Of a DNA stretch of 64,000 nt, positions 56,005 through 64,000 are shown piece after piece. The notes under the pieces were generated by a model, which saw nothing but the letters and a program-made list of their open reading frames with translations, was not told the DNA's origin and did no database searches. The stretch's first letter is position 1. Each line of letters begins with the position of its first letter. Made by a program: the position numbers and the translations under genes. This DNA comes from Lysobacterales bacterium (GTDB taxonomy: Bacteria; Pseudomonadota; Gammaproteobacteria; Xanthomonadales; Xanthomonadaceae): contig JAEKKX010000003.1 in NCBI GenBank assembly GCA_019510125.1, positions 372,001-436,000 of the forward strand, read 5' to 3'.

Positions 56005-56925
56005 GTGCATCCTTCCGGCAGCATCACCGCGCTGGCCACGCCGTTCACGGCGTCGGGCGCCCTCGATTTCGACGCCTGGGACCGTCTCCTCGCCGCGCAG
56101 ATCGCCGCCGGCACCCAGGCGGTGGTGGTGGCCGGCTCGACCGGCGAGGCCAATGCGCTGGACGACGCCGAATACGATGCGCTGCTGCGCCGCGCGGTGG
56201 CCGTGGTCGCCGGCCGCCTCCCGGTGCTCGCCGGCACCGGCACCCCCAACACCGCCAAGACCATCGCGCTGACCCGGCGCGCCGCCGACTGCGGCGCCGA
56301 CGCCGCGCTCGTGGTCACGCCGCCGTACGTGCGGCCGACCCAGCCCGGGCTGTTCGCCCACTTCAACGCCGTGGCCGGGGAGGGCGGGCTGCCGGTCGTC
56401 CTCTACAACGTCCCGGGCCGTACCGGCTGCGACCTGCTGCCGGAGACGGTGGCCGCGCTGGCGCCGCATCCGCGGATCGTCGGCATCAAGGAAGCGCGTC
56501 CGGAGCCGGAGCGGATGCAGGCGCTGCTCGCGCTGCGTTCGCCGGGGTTCGCGATCCTGTCCGGCGACGACCCGACCGCCGCCCGGGCGATGCTGGCCGG
56601 CGCCGACGGCCTCATCTCGGTCGCCTCCAACGCGGCGCCCGCGGCCATGCGCCGGCTCTGCGACCTCGCCCGCGACGGCCGCCGCGCCGAGGCCGAGGCG
56701 CTCGACGCCGCGCTGCAGCCGGTCTTCGACTTCATGGGCGTCGAGCCCAACCCGATCCCGGTCAAGGCGATCCTCGCGCGCCAGGGCATCGGCCACGGCC
56801 TGCGCCTGCCGCTGACCCCGCTGTCGTCGGCCCACGCCGCGGCGGCCGACGCCATGACCACCCGCATCGCCGGCCTCGAGCGCGACGCCGCCGACGCCGC
56901 CCACCGTTTCGCTGCCGCCGGCTGA
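56005..56925 (+). CDS. dapA: 4-hydroxy-tetrahydrodipicolinate synthase DapA
   Basis: 306-residue TIM-barrel lyase of lysine/diaminopimelate synthesis, condensing pyruvate with aspartate semialdehyde. Start is a GTG (56005) matching the conserved N-terminus [19 protein letters not shown] replaces the common GTTGE. Tyr134 and Arg139 ([12 protein letters not shown]) and Schiff-base Lys162 (VGIKEARPE) are in place. Followed after 35 bases by a bamC-like gene, as in E. coli. Confidence 0.96.
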   Translation: MHPSGSITALATPFTASGALDFDAWDRLLAAQIAAGTQAVVVAGSTGEANALDDAEYDALLRRAVAVVAGRLPVLAGTGTPNTAKTIALTRRAADCGADAALVVTPPYVRPTQPGLFAHFNAVAGEGGLPVVLYNVPGRTGCDLLPETVAALAPHPRIVGIKEARPEPERMQALLALRSPGFAILSGDDPTAARAMLAGADGLISVASNAAPAAMRRLCDLARDGRRAEAEALDAALQPVFDFMGVEPNPIPVKAILARQGIGHGLRLPLTPLSSAHAAAADAMTTRIAGLERDAADAAHRFAAAG

Positions 56926-56960
56926 GCCCGCGACCGCGCCGTTTCCCGTCAGGAGTCCGC

Positions 56961-57491
56961 ATGTCCCCGATCCGCCAGAACGTCCGTCCCGCCCTGTCCC
57001 GCGCCGCGCGGTTCGCGACCTTCGCCGTGCTGGCCGTCGCGCTGCTGGGCGCGTCGGGCTGCCGCTGGTTCCACAAGAAGGACATGTATGCCGCCGAAGG
57101 CGACCAGCGGCCGCTGGAGTTCCCGCCGGCCTTCGACCAGGCGGCGGCCGATCGCGCCGCCGCGCCGACCGGGCCGGTGACCCGCTCTTCGCTGGCGGGC
57201 GACCCGGTGGTGCGTGCGTCCAGCTTCGCCGTCGCCGGCGACCGCGCGGCGGTGTTCGCGAAGGTCGGCGAGGCGCTGGCCAATGTCCAGGGCGCCAAGG
57301 TCGCCAACCGCGCCCAGTTGCTCGGCGCCTACGACATCGACTACGCCGGCGAGACCTTCCTGGTGCGCATCACCGATCTCGACGGCGGCCGCAGCCAGGT
57401 CGCCGCGGTCGATCCGCGCGGCCAGCCCGCCACCGGCGCCGGCGCGACCAAGCTGGTCGCGGCGCTGAAGACGGCGCTCGGCGGACAGTAA
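56961..57491 (+). CDS. Small BamC-like outer-membrane lipoprotein
   Basis: 176 residues with a lipoprotein signal (FAVLAVALLGASGC). The mature part starts RWFHKKDMYAAEGDQRPLEF, then one helix-grip-like domain (FAKVGEALANVQGAKVANRA, YAGETFLVRITDLDGGRSQV). BamC (NlpB) follows dapA in E. coli and many relatives and contains two such domains; this one has only one and is about half the length. AGGAG lies before the ATG at 56961. Role in the Bam complex is inferred from position and fold. Confidence 0.75.
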   Translation: MSPIRQNVRPALSRAARFATFAVLAVALLGASGCRWFHKKDMYAAEGDQRPLEFPPAFDQAAADRAAAPTGPVTRSSLAGDPVVRASSFAVAGDRAAVFAKVGEALANVQGAKVANRAQLLGAYDIDYAGETFLVRITDLDGGRSQVAAVDPRGQPATGAGATKLVAALKTALGGQ

Positions 57492-57587
57492 GTCCGCTCC
57501 CCGGGATCTGCCCCAGGGGGATCTGCCCCGGGGTGATCCGCGCCGGGACATCCCGTCCCGGACGTCCGGTCCGGGGGCGGAAACGAA

Positions 57588-57608
57588 ACGGGCGCCGATG
57601 GCGCCCGT
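57588..57608. terminator. Terminator between bamC-like gene and fdxA
   Basis: ACGGGCGCC-gat-GGCGCCCGT, 9 bp with a 3-base loop (10 bp counting the outer A-T), in the gap between convergent genes. Confidence 0.75.
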
Positions 57609-57631
57609 TCTTCGTTGCGGACCGCGGGCGC

Positions 57632-57955
57632 TCAGCGCTCCAGCATCGACAGCTTGCCGGGCTTGCCGTCCCACTCCTTGGCGTCGGCGAGCGGTTCCTT
57701 GCGGGTAGTGATCACCGGCCACTGCGCGGACAGCTCCTTGTTCAGGGCCACGAAGGCTTCCTGGCCGGCCGGCACGTCGTCTTCCGGATAGATCGCGTTG
57801 ATCGGGCATTCCGGCTCGCACAGCGTGCAGTCGATGCACTCGTCCGGGTCGATGACCAGGAAATTCGGGCCTTCGTGGAAGCAGTCGACCGGGCAGACTT
57901 CGACACAGTCGGTGAATTTGCACTTGATGCAGTTTTCGGTGACGACGAAAGGCAT
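57632..57955 (-). CDS. fdxA: 7Fe-8S ferredoxin FdxA
   Basis: 107 residues. Nine Cys in the Azotobacter FdI pattern: C9, C12, C17, C21, C25 and C40, C43, C46, C50 ([32 protein letters not shown]), giving one 3Fe-4S and one 4Fe-4S cluster. The C-terminal extension ([20 protein letters not shown]) is typical. Small electron carrier of unknown partner; in Xanthomonadaceae it lies near mutS or tRNA genes as a single gene. Confidence 0.96.
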   Translation of the reverse strand: MPFVVTENCIKCKFTDCVEVCPVDCFHEGPNFLVIDPDECIDCTLCEPECPINAIYPEDDVPAGQEAFVALNKELSAQWPVITTRKEPLADAKEWDGKPGKLSMLER

Positions 57956-58106
57956 GGGGCGGCCGGATCCTGGAACGCAGTGCGACTAGTGTAAGCCCGA
58001 CGCGCCCCGGGGCGAAGCCGGACATGGCGTCGTGGCGGGTTCCGGGCCGCCGCGGGCAGGCCGGATCGCGCCAGGCGTCCCTGTCGGACCCGGAATCGGA
58101 ACCCCC

Positions 58107-58185
58107 TGTCCGAACCCTGCGGTCGCGCAAAGAAAAACCCGCGCCTTGCGGCGCGGGTTTTCGGAATTGGCGCTCCCTGCGGGAT
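58107..58185. repeat. Duplicated tRNA-Glu tail plus terminator (upstream copy)
   Basis: 79 bases nearly identical (one mismatch) to 58266-58344, offset 159. The copy includes a full terminator hairpin (AAAACCCGCGCC-ttgc-GGCGCGGGTTTT, 58134-58161) and the last 18 bases of the tRNA gene, CCA included. Between the copies lie small hairpins such as GCGGCGC-gtcgt-GCGCCGC and GGGTCGC-tccgg-GCGACCC. The rest of 57956-58326 has no gene. Confidence 0.92.
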
Positions 58186-58292
58186 GGATGCGGCGCGTCG
58201 TGCGCCGCACCCTGCGGGCGGCCTGCGGCCGTCCAGGGTCGCTCCGGGCGACCCTGTCGAACCCGTGTCCGAACCCTGCGGTCGCGCAAAGA

Positions 58293-58320
58293 AAAACCCG
58301 CGCCTTGCGGCGCGGGTTTT
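58293..58320 (-). terminator. Terminator of tRNA-Glu
   Basis: AAAACCCGCGCC-ttgc-GGCGCGGGTTTT, a perfect 12-bp stem, six bases after the tRNA 3' end in its direction. A second identical hairpin lies 159 bases further on (58134-58161). Confidence 0.9.
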
Positions 58321-58326
58321 CGGAAT

Positions 58327-58402
58327 TGGCGCTCCCTACGGGATTCGAACCCGTGTTTTAGCCTTGAGAGGGCCACGTCCTAGGCCTCTAGACGAAGGGA
58401 GC
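58327..58402 (-). tRNA. tRNA-Glu (anticodon CTC)
   Basis: 76 bases on the minus strand, GCTCCCTTCGTCTAGAGGCC... to ...GTAGGGAGCGCCA, with CCA encoded. The acceptor stem GCTCCCT/AGGGAGC, D-arm CGTCTAGAGGCCTAGGACG, T-arm CGGGTTCGAATCCCG and anticodon loop CTCTCAA (anticodon CTC) are all clear. Decodes GAG. Confidence 0.96.
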
Positions 58403-58500
58403 ATTGAAACGGTTGCGGTCTCCGAGGGAATCCCGGCGCCCGGGCCACCCCCGGCGCGACGCGCCTGCGGGACCGGACGGTCGGAGCCGACAGGCCTGCT

Positions 58501-58506
58501 AGTATA
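58501..58506 (-). promoter_or_regulatory. Possible -10 box of tRNA-Glu
   Basis: TATACT on the minus strand, about 98 bases before the tRNA 5' end, implying a 5' leader of about 90 bases. The region also carries the start of pcnB on the other strand. Confidence 0.4.
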
Positions 58507-58567
58507 GCGGGTCACCTGACGTTTTGACCAACTTCCCGTCCGAACCGAGTCCGCGATCACCGTTCCG

Positions 58568-59917
58568 ATGACCGAGTCCACCACGCCCCCGACCGAGACA
58601 CGGACGATCCCCCGCGATCGGCATGCGATTTCGCGCAAGGACATCAGCCCCAGCGCGCTCCGCGTCCTGTACCGATTGCACGAATCCGGCTATGCCGCCT
58701 ACCTCGTCGGGGGGGCCGTCCGCGACCTGCTGCTCGGCGAGCATCCCAAGGATTTCGACGTCGCCACCGACGCCACCCCGGAGCAGGTCAAGCACCTGTT
58801 CCGCAACTGCCGCCTGATCGGTCGCCGGTTCCGCCTCGCGCATGTCGTCTACGGGCGCGAGATCATCGAAGTGGCGACCTTCCGCGCCAACAGCGACGAC
58901 GGCAGCGGCGACCGCGAGACCGACGAGGACGGTCGCGTGCTGCGCGACAACGTCTACGGCACCATCGAGGACGACGCGGTCCGCCGCGACTTCACCGCCA
59001 ACGCGCTGTACTACTCCATCGCCGATTTCTCGGTGCGCGACGACGTCGGCGGCTTCGAGGACGTCGGCAACCGGGTGCTGAAGCTGATCGGCGACCCGGA
59101 GACCCGCTACCGCGAAGACCCGGTGCGCATGCTGCGCGCGGTGCGCCTCGCCGCGAAGCTGAAATTCACCATCGATCCGGCGACCGCCGCGCCGCTGCCG
59201 GTGCTGGCGCCGCTGCTGCGCGAAGCCGCGGCGGCGCGCCTGTTCGAGGAGTGCCTCAAGCTGTTCCTGTCGGGCCATGCCGAGGCCAGCTTCCTCGGGC
59301 TGGAGGCGCATGGCCTGCTGTCGGCGCTGCTCCCGGAGACCGCGAAGGCGCTGGCCGCCAACCGCAGCGGCGCGCTGCGGCGGATGCTGCTCGAAGGCCT
59401 GCGCGCGACCGACGCGCGGGTGGCCGCGGACGAGCCGGTGTCGCCGGCGTTCCTGTTCGCGCTGCTGCTGTGGCCGGCCTACTGCCGCACCCTGGCGATG
59501 CTGCAGGCGCAGGGCGTGCATCCGGTCGAGGCCGAGCGCCGCGCCGCCGATCGCGTGACCCTGCACCAGGTCGAGACGGTCGCGCTGCCGCGCCGGTTCT
59601 CGCTGCCGATGCAGGAGATCTGGCTGCTGCAGTCGCGGTTCCCGCAGCGCCAGCGCAAGCGCGTCGTGCGCCTGCTGGCGCAGCCGCGGTTCCGCGCCGC
59701 CTTCGATTTCCTGCAGTTGCGGCAGGCGGCGTCGCCCGACCATGCGGCCGACATCGCGTTCTGGGCCGAGGCCCAGCGCGATCCCGACCACGCCCTGGCG
59801 GTGGCCGCGCTGCGGCCGGTCGCCGACGGCGACGAGGAAGGCGAGAGCGAAGGCGGCGAGGCGGCGCGCGGTTCGCGCCGACGCCGGCGCCGCCGCCCGG
59901 CCGCCGTCGGCCACTGA
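58568..59917 (+). CDS. pcnB: Poly(A) polymerase I PcnB
   Basis: 449 residues of the class II nucleotidyltransferase family. The catalytic motif [20 protein letters not shown] (GGxVRD and DxD) is followed by [13 protein letters not shown] and the RNA-binding [19 protein letters not shown] basic C-terminal tail ([10 protein letters not shown]) fits PcnB rather than CCA-adding enzyme. It adds poly(A) to RNA to promote decay. folK follows after 21 bases, as in other gammaproteobacteria. Confidence 0.95.
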   Translation: MTESTTPPTETRTIPRDRHAISRKDISPSALRVLYRLHESGYAAYLVGGAVRDLLLGEHPKDFDVATDATPEQVKHLFRNCRLIGRRFRLAHVVYGREIIEVATFRANSDDGSGDRETDEDGRVLRDNVYGTIEDDAVRRDFTANALYYSIADFSVRDDVGGFEDVGNRVLKLIGDPETRYREDPVRMLRAVRLAAKLKFTIDPATAAPLPVLAPLLREAAAARLFEECLKLFLSGHAEASFLGLEAHGLLSALLPETAKALAANRSGALRRMLLEGLRATDARVAADEPVSPAFLFALLLWPAYCRTLAMLQAQGVHPVEAERRAADRVTLHQVETVALPRRFSLPMQEIWLLQSRFPQRQRKRVVRLLAQPRFRAAFDFLQLRQAASPDHAADIAFWAEAQRDPDHALAVAALRPVADGDEEGESEGGEAARGSRRRRRRRPAAVGH

Positions 59918-59938
59918 AGCGGATCCCGGAGGCTTCGC

Positions 59939-60451
59939 GTGGTGGCGCAGCGTCGCGACCCGGTGGTCGCCCATGTCGGTCTCGGCAGCAACGTCGGCGA
60001 CAGCCCGGGCACGCTCCGCGCCGCGGTGCATCGGCTGATGACCGTGCCGCGCAGCCGCTATCTCGGGGTGTCGCGCCTGTATCGCACGCCGGCCTGGGGG
60101 CTGGAGGACCAGCCCGACTTCGTCAACGCCGTGGTGGCGCTGGAGACGATGCTGACCCCGCAGGCGCTGCTCGAGGAACTGCTGCGCATCGAGCGCGAGT
60201 TCGGCCGCCGGCGGGTGCCGGGGCGGCGCTGGGGACCGCGCACCCTCGATCTCGACCTGCTGCTGCACGGCGACGCGGTCGTGGACACGCCGGGCCTGCG
60301 GGTGCCGCATCCGCACCTGCACGAGCGCGCCTTCGCGCTGGTGCCGCTGCTCGACCTGGTCGAAGACATCGAGATTCCGGGGCAGGGCAGCGCGCGCGCC
60401 GCCGTGCAGCGCCTGGGGCGCGCCGGGATCGCACCGCTGCCGGAACGCTGA
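59939..60451 (+). CDS. folK: HPPK, 6-hydroxymethyl-7,8-dihydropterin pyrophosphokinase
   Basis: 170 residues starting at a GTG (59939; GTG 59942 also possible). [36 protein letters not shown] and [14 protein letters not shown] (metal-binding DxD) are diagnostic of HPPK, the pyrophosphoryl transfer step before dihydropteroate in folate synthesis. Normal length. panB follows. Confidence 0.95.
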   Translation: MVAQRRDPVVAHVGLGSNVGDSPGTLRAAVHRLMTVPRSRYLGVSRLYRTPAWGLEDQPDFVNAVVALETMLTPQALLEELLRIEREFGRRRVPGRRWGPRTLDLDLLLHGDAVVDTPGLRVPHPHLHERAFALVPLLDLVEDIEIPGQGSARAAVQRLGRAGIAPLPER

Positions 60452-60525
60452 GGCGCGACGGCCGGACCGGACGACCTGCTACCCTTGGCGCCCCGCTGCC
60501 GTTCCGGCGGCGAATCCGCGATGCC

Positions 60526-61341
60526 ATGGCCCTTTCCGACGACAAGCCCTGGACCGTCCCCGCGCTGGCCGAGGCCAAGCGCGCCGGCCGCCGGCTGGCG
60601 ATGCTCACCGCGTACGACGCCGTGTTCGGTCGCGTGCTCGACCGCAGCGGGGTCGACCTGATCCTGGTCGGCGATTCGCTGGGCATGGTGGTGAAGGGCC
60701 ACGATTCGACGCTGCCGGTGACGGTGGACGACATCGCCTACCACACCGCCGCGGTCGCATCGCACCTGCAGCGCGCGCTGCTGGTCGCCGACCTGCCGTT
60801 CCAGGCCGACGCCACCCCGGAGCGTGCGCTTGACGCCGCGACCCGGCTGCTCCAGGCCGGCGCGCAGATGGTCAAGCTCGAAGGCGCCGGCCCGCACAAG
60901 CTCGAGGTGATCCGGTTCCTGGTCGAACGCGAGATCCCGGTGTCCGCGCACCTCGGGCTCACCCCGCAGTCGGTGCTGCGCTTCGGCGGCTTCAAGGTCC
61001 AGGGACGCGAGGAGCGCGCGGCGGCGAAGCTGCGCGAGGACGCCCGCGCCGTCGCCGACGCCGGCGCCGCGCTGCTGGTGCTCGAATGCGTGCCGACCGC
61101 GCTGGCGCAGGCGATCACCGCGGCCAGCCCGATCCCGACCATCGGCATCGGCGCCGGCCCGCACTGCGACGGCCAGGTGCTGGTGCTGCACGACCTGCTC
61201 GGCCTCGACGGCGGCCATCGCCGGCCGAAGTTCGTGAAGGACTTCCTCGCCGAAGGCGGCTCGGTCGCGGGTGCGGTGCAGGCCTACTGCGCCGCGGTGC
61301 GCGACGGCGCATTCCCCGATGCGGAGCACGCCTACTTATAG
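60526..61341 (+). CDS. panB: 3-methyl-2-oxobutanoate hydroxymethyltransferase PanB
   Basis: 271 residues. [40 protein letters not shown] (Mg and ketopantoate site), HLGLTPQSV and [20 protein letters not shown] are diagnostic. Transfers a one-carbon unit from methylene-THF to alpha-ketoisovalerate for pantothenate. Its last codon is TTA and its stop TAG, both unusual in this GC-rich DNA and lying at the edge of the AT-rich insert, so the insertion may have replaced the gene's last codon and stop. Confidence 0.97.
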   Translation: MALSDDKPWTVPALAEAKRAGRRLAMLTAYDAVFGRVLDRSGVDLILVGDSLGMVVKGHDSTLPVTVDDIAYHTAAVASHLQRALLVADLPFQADATPERALDAATRLLQAGAQMVKLEGAGPHKLEVIRFLVEREIPVSAHLGLTPQSVLRFGGFKVQGREERAAAKLREDARAVADAGAALLVLECVPTALAQAITAASPIPTIGIGAGPHCDGQVLVLHDLLGLDGGHRRPKFVKDFLAEGGSVAGAVQAYCAAVRDGAFPDAEHAYL

Positions 61342-61355
61342 GCGGTGAGTTAGTT

Positions 61356-62027
61356 ATGGCCACAGAAAATCAAGTTGCAAAGGTTCATTGCAGTTCATGT
61401 GGCGGGTTGCGCAATCACTACGTCTTGTTAAACATTTCTCAGCCATGGGCTGAGGATATGCTGGAAGGCGGTTATCAAGTTCACGGATGTCGCACTTACA
61501 TCATCTTCAAGTGCGCTGGATGCGATGATGTAAAAATGAAAATGGAGATATGGAATAGCGAAATAACCGATGTCGATAATAATCCCATCGTGACCGATTT
61601 TTTCTATCCGCCCTCTATTTACCGACCGAAACCGAAATGGTTTTGGTTGATTGACAGAAATTGGCATATCGCCAAGCTTTTTGATGAGGTTTACATGGCG
61701 ATACACAATTCTGCAAATGCGTTGGCTTCGATGGGAATCAGGTCAATAATTGAATCTGTAATGATAGACAAGGTTTCCGACTCGGGAACCTTTGCCAAGA
61801 ATCTAAAGAACTTTCAAGAGAAAGGTTATGTCTCTAGAATTCAGGTGGATGCGCTAACTGTTGCGCTTGAATTAGGGCATGCGAGTATTCATCGCGGCCA
61901 TGTGCCGGAAGAGTATCAGGTTTCGATTGCACTCGATATAACAGAAGCTCTTGTCCATCAATTGTATGTGGTCCCAGAGACGGCGGAGTTTGCCCGTAAA
62001 AATATCCCTGCAAGAAATTCTGTTTAA
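61356..62027 (+). CDS. AT-rich Zn-ribbon plus DUF4145 (HEPN-like) protein inserted between panB and panC
   Basis: 223 residues. An N-terminal treble-clef/zinc-ribbon (CSSCGG near residue 12, FKCAGC near 54) precedes a DUF4145-type helical domain: GIRSIIESVMIDK, NFQEKGYVSRIQVDALTVAL, ELGHASIHRGH, DITEALVHQLYVV. I recall DUF4145 as related to the HEPN superfamily of RNA-acting domains. Base and codon use (TTT, ATA, AAT, TTA) are wholly unlike the neighbours. It starts 14 bases after panB, so it rides on the panBC transcript. No transposase, inverted repeats or partner gene lie beside it. Defence function is possible but not shown. Confidence 0.8.
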   Translation: MATENQVAKVHCSSCGGLRNHYVLLNISQPWAEDMLEGGYQVHGCRTYIIFKCAGCDDVKMKMEIWNSEITDVDNNPIVTDFFYPPSIYRPKPKWFWLIDRNWHIAKLFDEVYMAIHNSANALASMGIRSIIESVMIDKVSDSGTFAKNLKNFQEKGYVSRIQVDALTVALELGHASIHRGHVPEEYQVSIALDITEALVHQLYVVPETAEFARKNIPARNSV

Positions 62028-62030
62028 TTT

Positions 62031-62057
62031 TTGTCTAAATTAAAATTTATTTATAAT
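62031..62057 (+). promoter_or_regulatory. Promoter-like sequence carried by the insert, reading into panC
   Basis: TTGTCT (62031) and a perfect TATAAT (62052) separated by 15 bases, directly after the inserted gene's stop and 10 bases before the panC ATG. The spacing is short, and the short leader would contain a run of six Gs as ribosome site. Confidence 0.4.
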
Positions 62058-62067
62058 CGGGGGGCAA

Positions 62068-62916
62068 ATGATCGAAACCATCACCGACCTGTCGCGCCTG
62101 CGCGAACGCATCCTCGGCTGGCGCCGCGAAGGCCTGCGCATCGGTTTCGTGCCGACGATGGGCAACCTCCACGCCGGCCACTATTCGCTGGTGGCGCTGG
62201 CGCGGAGGCACGCGGACCGGATCATTTCCAGCGTGTTCGTCAACCCGACGCAGTTCGGCCCGAGCGAGGACTTCACCCGCTACCCGCGCACGCCGGAGGC
62301 CGACACCAGCGGCCTCGAAGCCGCCGGCTGCGACGCGCTGTGGCTGCCGACGGTGGAGTCGATGTATCCGTTCGGGGTCGACCTCGCGGTGCGGATGCGC
62401 GTGCCGGGCGTCGCCGACGTGCTGGAGGTCGCGCATCGCCCGGGGCATTTCGACGGCGTCTGCACGGTGGTCGCGCGCCTGTTCAACCAGGTGCAGCCGG
62501 ACGTGGCCGCGTTCGGCAAGAAGGACTACCAGCAGCTCGCGGTGATCCAGCAGATGGTCACCGACCTGGCGTATCCGCTGGCCCTGCTGCGCGGCGACAT
62601 CGTGCGCGAGGACGACGGGCTGGCGATGAGTTCGCGCAACCAGTACCTGTCGCCGGACGAACGCCGGACCGCCGCCGAGATCCACCGCACGCTGCAGTTC
62701 ATGCGCGAGCGGCTGCAGGCCGGCGCGCCGCGCGCGGAGGTCGAGGCCGAGGCGTCGCTGCGGCTGGTGCGCGCCGGCTTCGCGGTCGATTACGCGGCCG
62801 TCCGCCTGCCGAGCCTCGACGAACCCGCCGACGCCGCCGGTCCGCGGGTGGCGCTGATCGCCGCGCGGCTCGGCCGCACCCGCCTGATCGACAACCTGGA
62901 ATTCGTCGTCGGCTGA
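62068..62916 (+). CDS. panC: Pantothenate synthetase PanC
   Basis: 282 residues. The nucleotide-binding HIGH-type motif FVPTMGNLHAGHYSL, PGHFDGVCTVVARLFNQVQP, AFGKKDYQQLAVIQQM and the KMSKS-like SSRNQYL are intact. It joins pantoate and beta-alanine. It needs beta-alanine, usually from PanD, but no panD gene lies between panC and pgi. Start ATG 62068, GC-rich again from there. Confidence 0.97.
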   Translation: MIETITDLSRLRERILGWRREGLRIGFVPTMGNLHAGHYSLVALARRHADRIISSVFVNPTQFGPSEDFTRYPRTPEADTSGLEAAGCDALWLPTVESMYPFGVDLAVRMRVPGVADVLEVAHRPGHFDGVCTVVARLFNQVQPDVAAFGKKDYQQLAVIQQMVTDLAYPLALLRGDIVREDDGLAMSSRNQYLSPDERRTAAEIHRTLQFMRERLQAGAPRAEVEAEASLRLVRAGFAVDYAAVRLPSLDEPADAAGPRVALIAARLGRTRLIDNLEFVVG

Positions 62917-62948
62917 CCTCCCACGCCGGCCTGGCCGGACGCACGCGC

Positions 62949-63000
62949 GCCCGATTCGCACGCCCGATTCTCATGCCGGATTCGCTCGCTGGATTCGTAT
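62949..63000. repeat. Four 13-base tandem repeats between panC and pgi
   Basis: GCCCGATTCGCAC, GCCCGATTCTCAT, GCCGGATTCGCTC, GCTGGATTCGTAT follow each other exactly. They occupy the middle of the 158-base gap where panD often lies in relatives. Confidence 0.85.
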
Positions 63001-63074
63001 GCAGCGACGGCACTTCGGTTCCGTCGCGATGCGTTCTGGCAAGATGACGGCCTGCGCACGTTTCCGAGGTCGTC

Positions 63075-64000
63075 ATGTCCCTGCCGTCCGATGCCCTGTC
63101 CGCCGCGCTGCTGCCGCACGCCCGGCGTCTCGGCGAAACGCCCATCGCCCGGCTGATCGCGGACGACCCGGCGCGGCCGCGCGATTTCGCGCTGCGGGTC
63201 GGTCCGCTGTACGCGAACTTCGCCCGCCAGCACGTCGATCGCGCGGCGCTCGACGCGCTGTTCGATCTGGCCGAAACCGCCGACCTGGGCGACGCGATCC
63301 GGCGCCTGTTCGCGGGCGTGCAGGTCAACGCCACCGAAGGCCGCGCCGCGCTGCACACCGCATTGCGCAGCGACCTCGCCGACAGCGTGCAAGCGCGCGA
63401 GGCATCGGCGCAGGCGCGCGCGGCGCGGGAGCGGATGGCGGCGCTGGTCGATGCGGTGCGCGCGGCCGGCGTCACCGACGTGGTCAGCGTCGGCATCGGC
63501 GGTTCCGACCTCGGTCCGCGGCTCGTGGTCGATGCGCTGCACGACGCCTTCGCCGACGCCACCGGGCTGCGGGTGCATTTCGTCTCCAACGTCGACGGCA
63601 ACGCGGTGCGCCGCGCGCTGGCGCCGCTGGACCCGGCGACGACCGCCGCGGTGCTGATCTCGAAGACCTTCGGCACCCAGGAGACGCTGCTCAACGGCGG
63701 CGTGGTCCGCGACTGGCTCGGCGACGACGCCCGCGTCTACGCGGTCAGCGCCAACGTCGATCGCGCCGCCGCCTTCGGCATCGACGCCGGCCGCATCCTG
63801 CCGATGTGGGACTGGGTCGGCGGACGCTATTCGCTGTGGTCGGCGGTGGGCTTCCCGATCGCGCTGGCGATCGGCATGGACGGCTTCGAGCGCCTGCTCG
63901 CCGGCGCCGCGCTGATGGACGCGCACGTCCACGCGGCGCCGCTGCGCGGCAACCTCGCGGCGTGGCACGCGCTCATCGCGGTCTGGAACCGCAACGCCGA
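63075..64000 (+). CDS. pgi: Glucose-6-phosphate isomerase, 5' part
   Basis: The first 308 residues; the gene runs off the right edge. [40 protein letters not shown] (sugar-phosphate site), [20 protein letters not shown] and [20 protein letters not shown] (PGI signature) are present. Interconverts glucose 6-phosphate and fructose 6-phosphate. panB-panC-pgi linkage is usual in Xanthomonadaceae. Confidence 0.96.
   Translation, partial: MSLPSDALSAALLPHARRLGETPIARLIADDPARPRDFALRVGPLYANFARQHVDRAALDALFDLAETADLGDAIRRLFAGVQVNATEGRAALHTALRSDLADSVQAREASAQARAARERMAALVDAVRAAGVTDVVSVGIGGSDLGPRLVVDALHDAFADATGLRVHFVSNVDGNAVRRALAPLDPATTAAVLISKTFGTQETLLNGGVVRDWLGDDARVYAVSANVDRAAAFGIDAGRILPMWDWVGGRYSLWSAVGFPIALAIGMDGFERLLAGAALMDAHVHAAPLRGNLAAWHALIAVWNRNA

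Noticed and set aside
58327-58402. Active attachment site of a prophage at tRNA-Glu
   Set aside because: The tail is duplicated but nothing phage-like or any integrase lies between or beside the copies, so only a remnant or tandem duplication can be claimed.

Overview
The window is high-GC DNA from a gammaproteobacterium of the Lysobacterales (Xanthomonadales) type. Evidence: the gene orders ypjD/ffh/rpsP-rimM-trmD-rplS, pncC-(x)-lexA-recA, dapA/gcvR-bcp-phoH and panB-panC-pgi; a LexA operator TTAGTAGTAATACTACTAA of the kind described for Xanthomonas; and a GTGA-N6-TCAC site of the Clp (CRP-like) type. Genus is not certain (Lysobacter/Luteimonas relatives are likely). Almost all of it is chromosomal core; there is no transposase, integrase, phage gene, rRNA or CRISPR array.

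Layout. 1-4.5 kb: a partial cytochrome c assembly protein, then ffh and the ribosomal cluster rpsP-rimM-trmD-rplS. 4.5-9 kb: a DUF3667 membrane protein, hslR, katG behind a full-length OxyR-type site, and a DUF937 protein. 9-21.3 kb: an unusual secreted copper-redox locus in one direction: a 2353-residue multicopper oxidase (resembling the Mn(II)-oxidase family MofA/McoA/MnxG), a beta-propeller protein, two different SCO copper chaperones and a c-type cytochrome fused to a large unknown domain, behind a promoter with phased A-tracts and a Clp-type site. 21.3-23.1 kb: an Lrp-type regulator divergent from a PLP methionine/cystathionine lyase. 23.2-29.3 kb: mutS and a membrane-anchored ClpA/B-like ATPase whose C-terminal part resembles release factor RF2 with its GGQ domain removed. 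29.5-34.8 kb: LysR regulator, pirin, FMN reductase, TonB-dependent receptor. 35-38.4 kb: pncC, a membrane protein, lexA, recA. 38.8-46.7 kb: NTF2-like protein, purU, glpQ-like lipoprotein, hydrolase, and nucleotide-sugar genes (epimerase, UDP-sugar dehydrogenase, galE) interrupted by a 620-base repeat-rich gap. 46.7-53 kb: a chain HTH-sulP-thiD-hydrolase joined by GTGA overlaps, a GNAT acetyltransferase, an XRE regulator and a secreted protein. 53-57.5 kb: phoH, bcp, gcvR, dapA, a bamC-like lipoprotein. 57.6-64 kb: fdxA, tRNA-Glu(CTC) with a duplicated tail and terminator, pcnB, folK, panB, an AT-rich Zn-ribbon/DUF4145 gene inserted between panB and panC, panC, and the start of pgi.

The points most worth following are the ATPase-RF2 fusion (23172-26546), the giant oxidase locus (9150-21293) and the foreign gene in the pantothenate operon (about 61336-62060). 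Functions are from reading motifs by eye; no database search was run.
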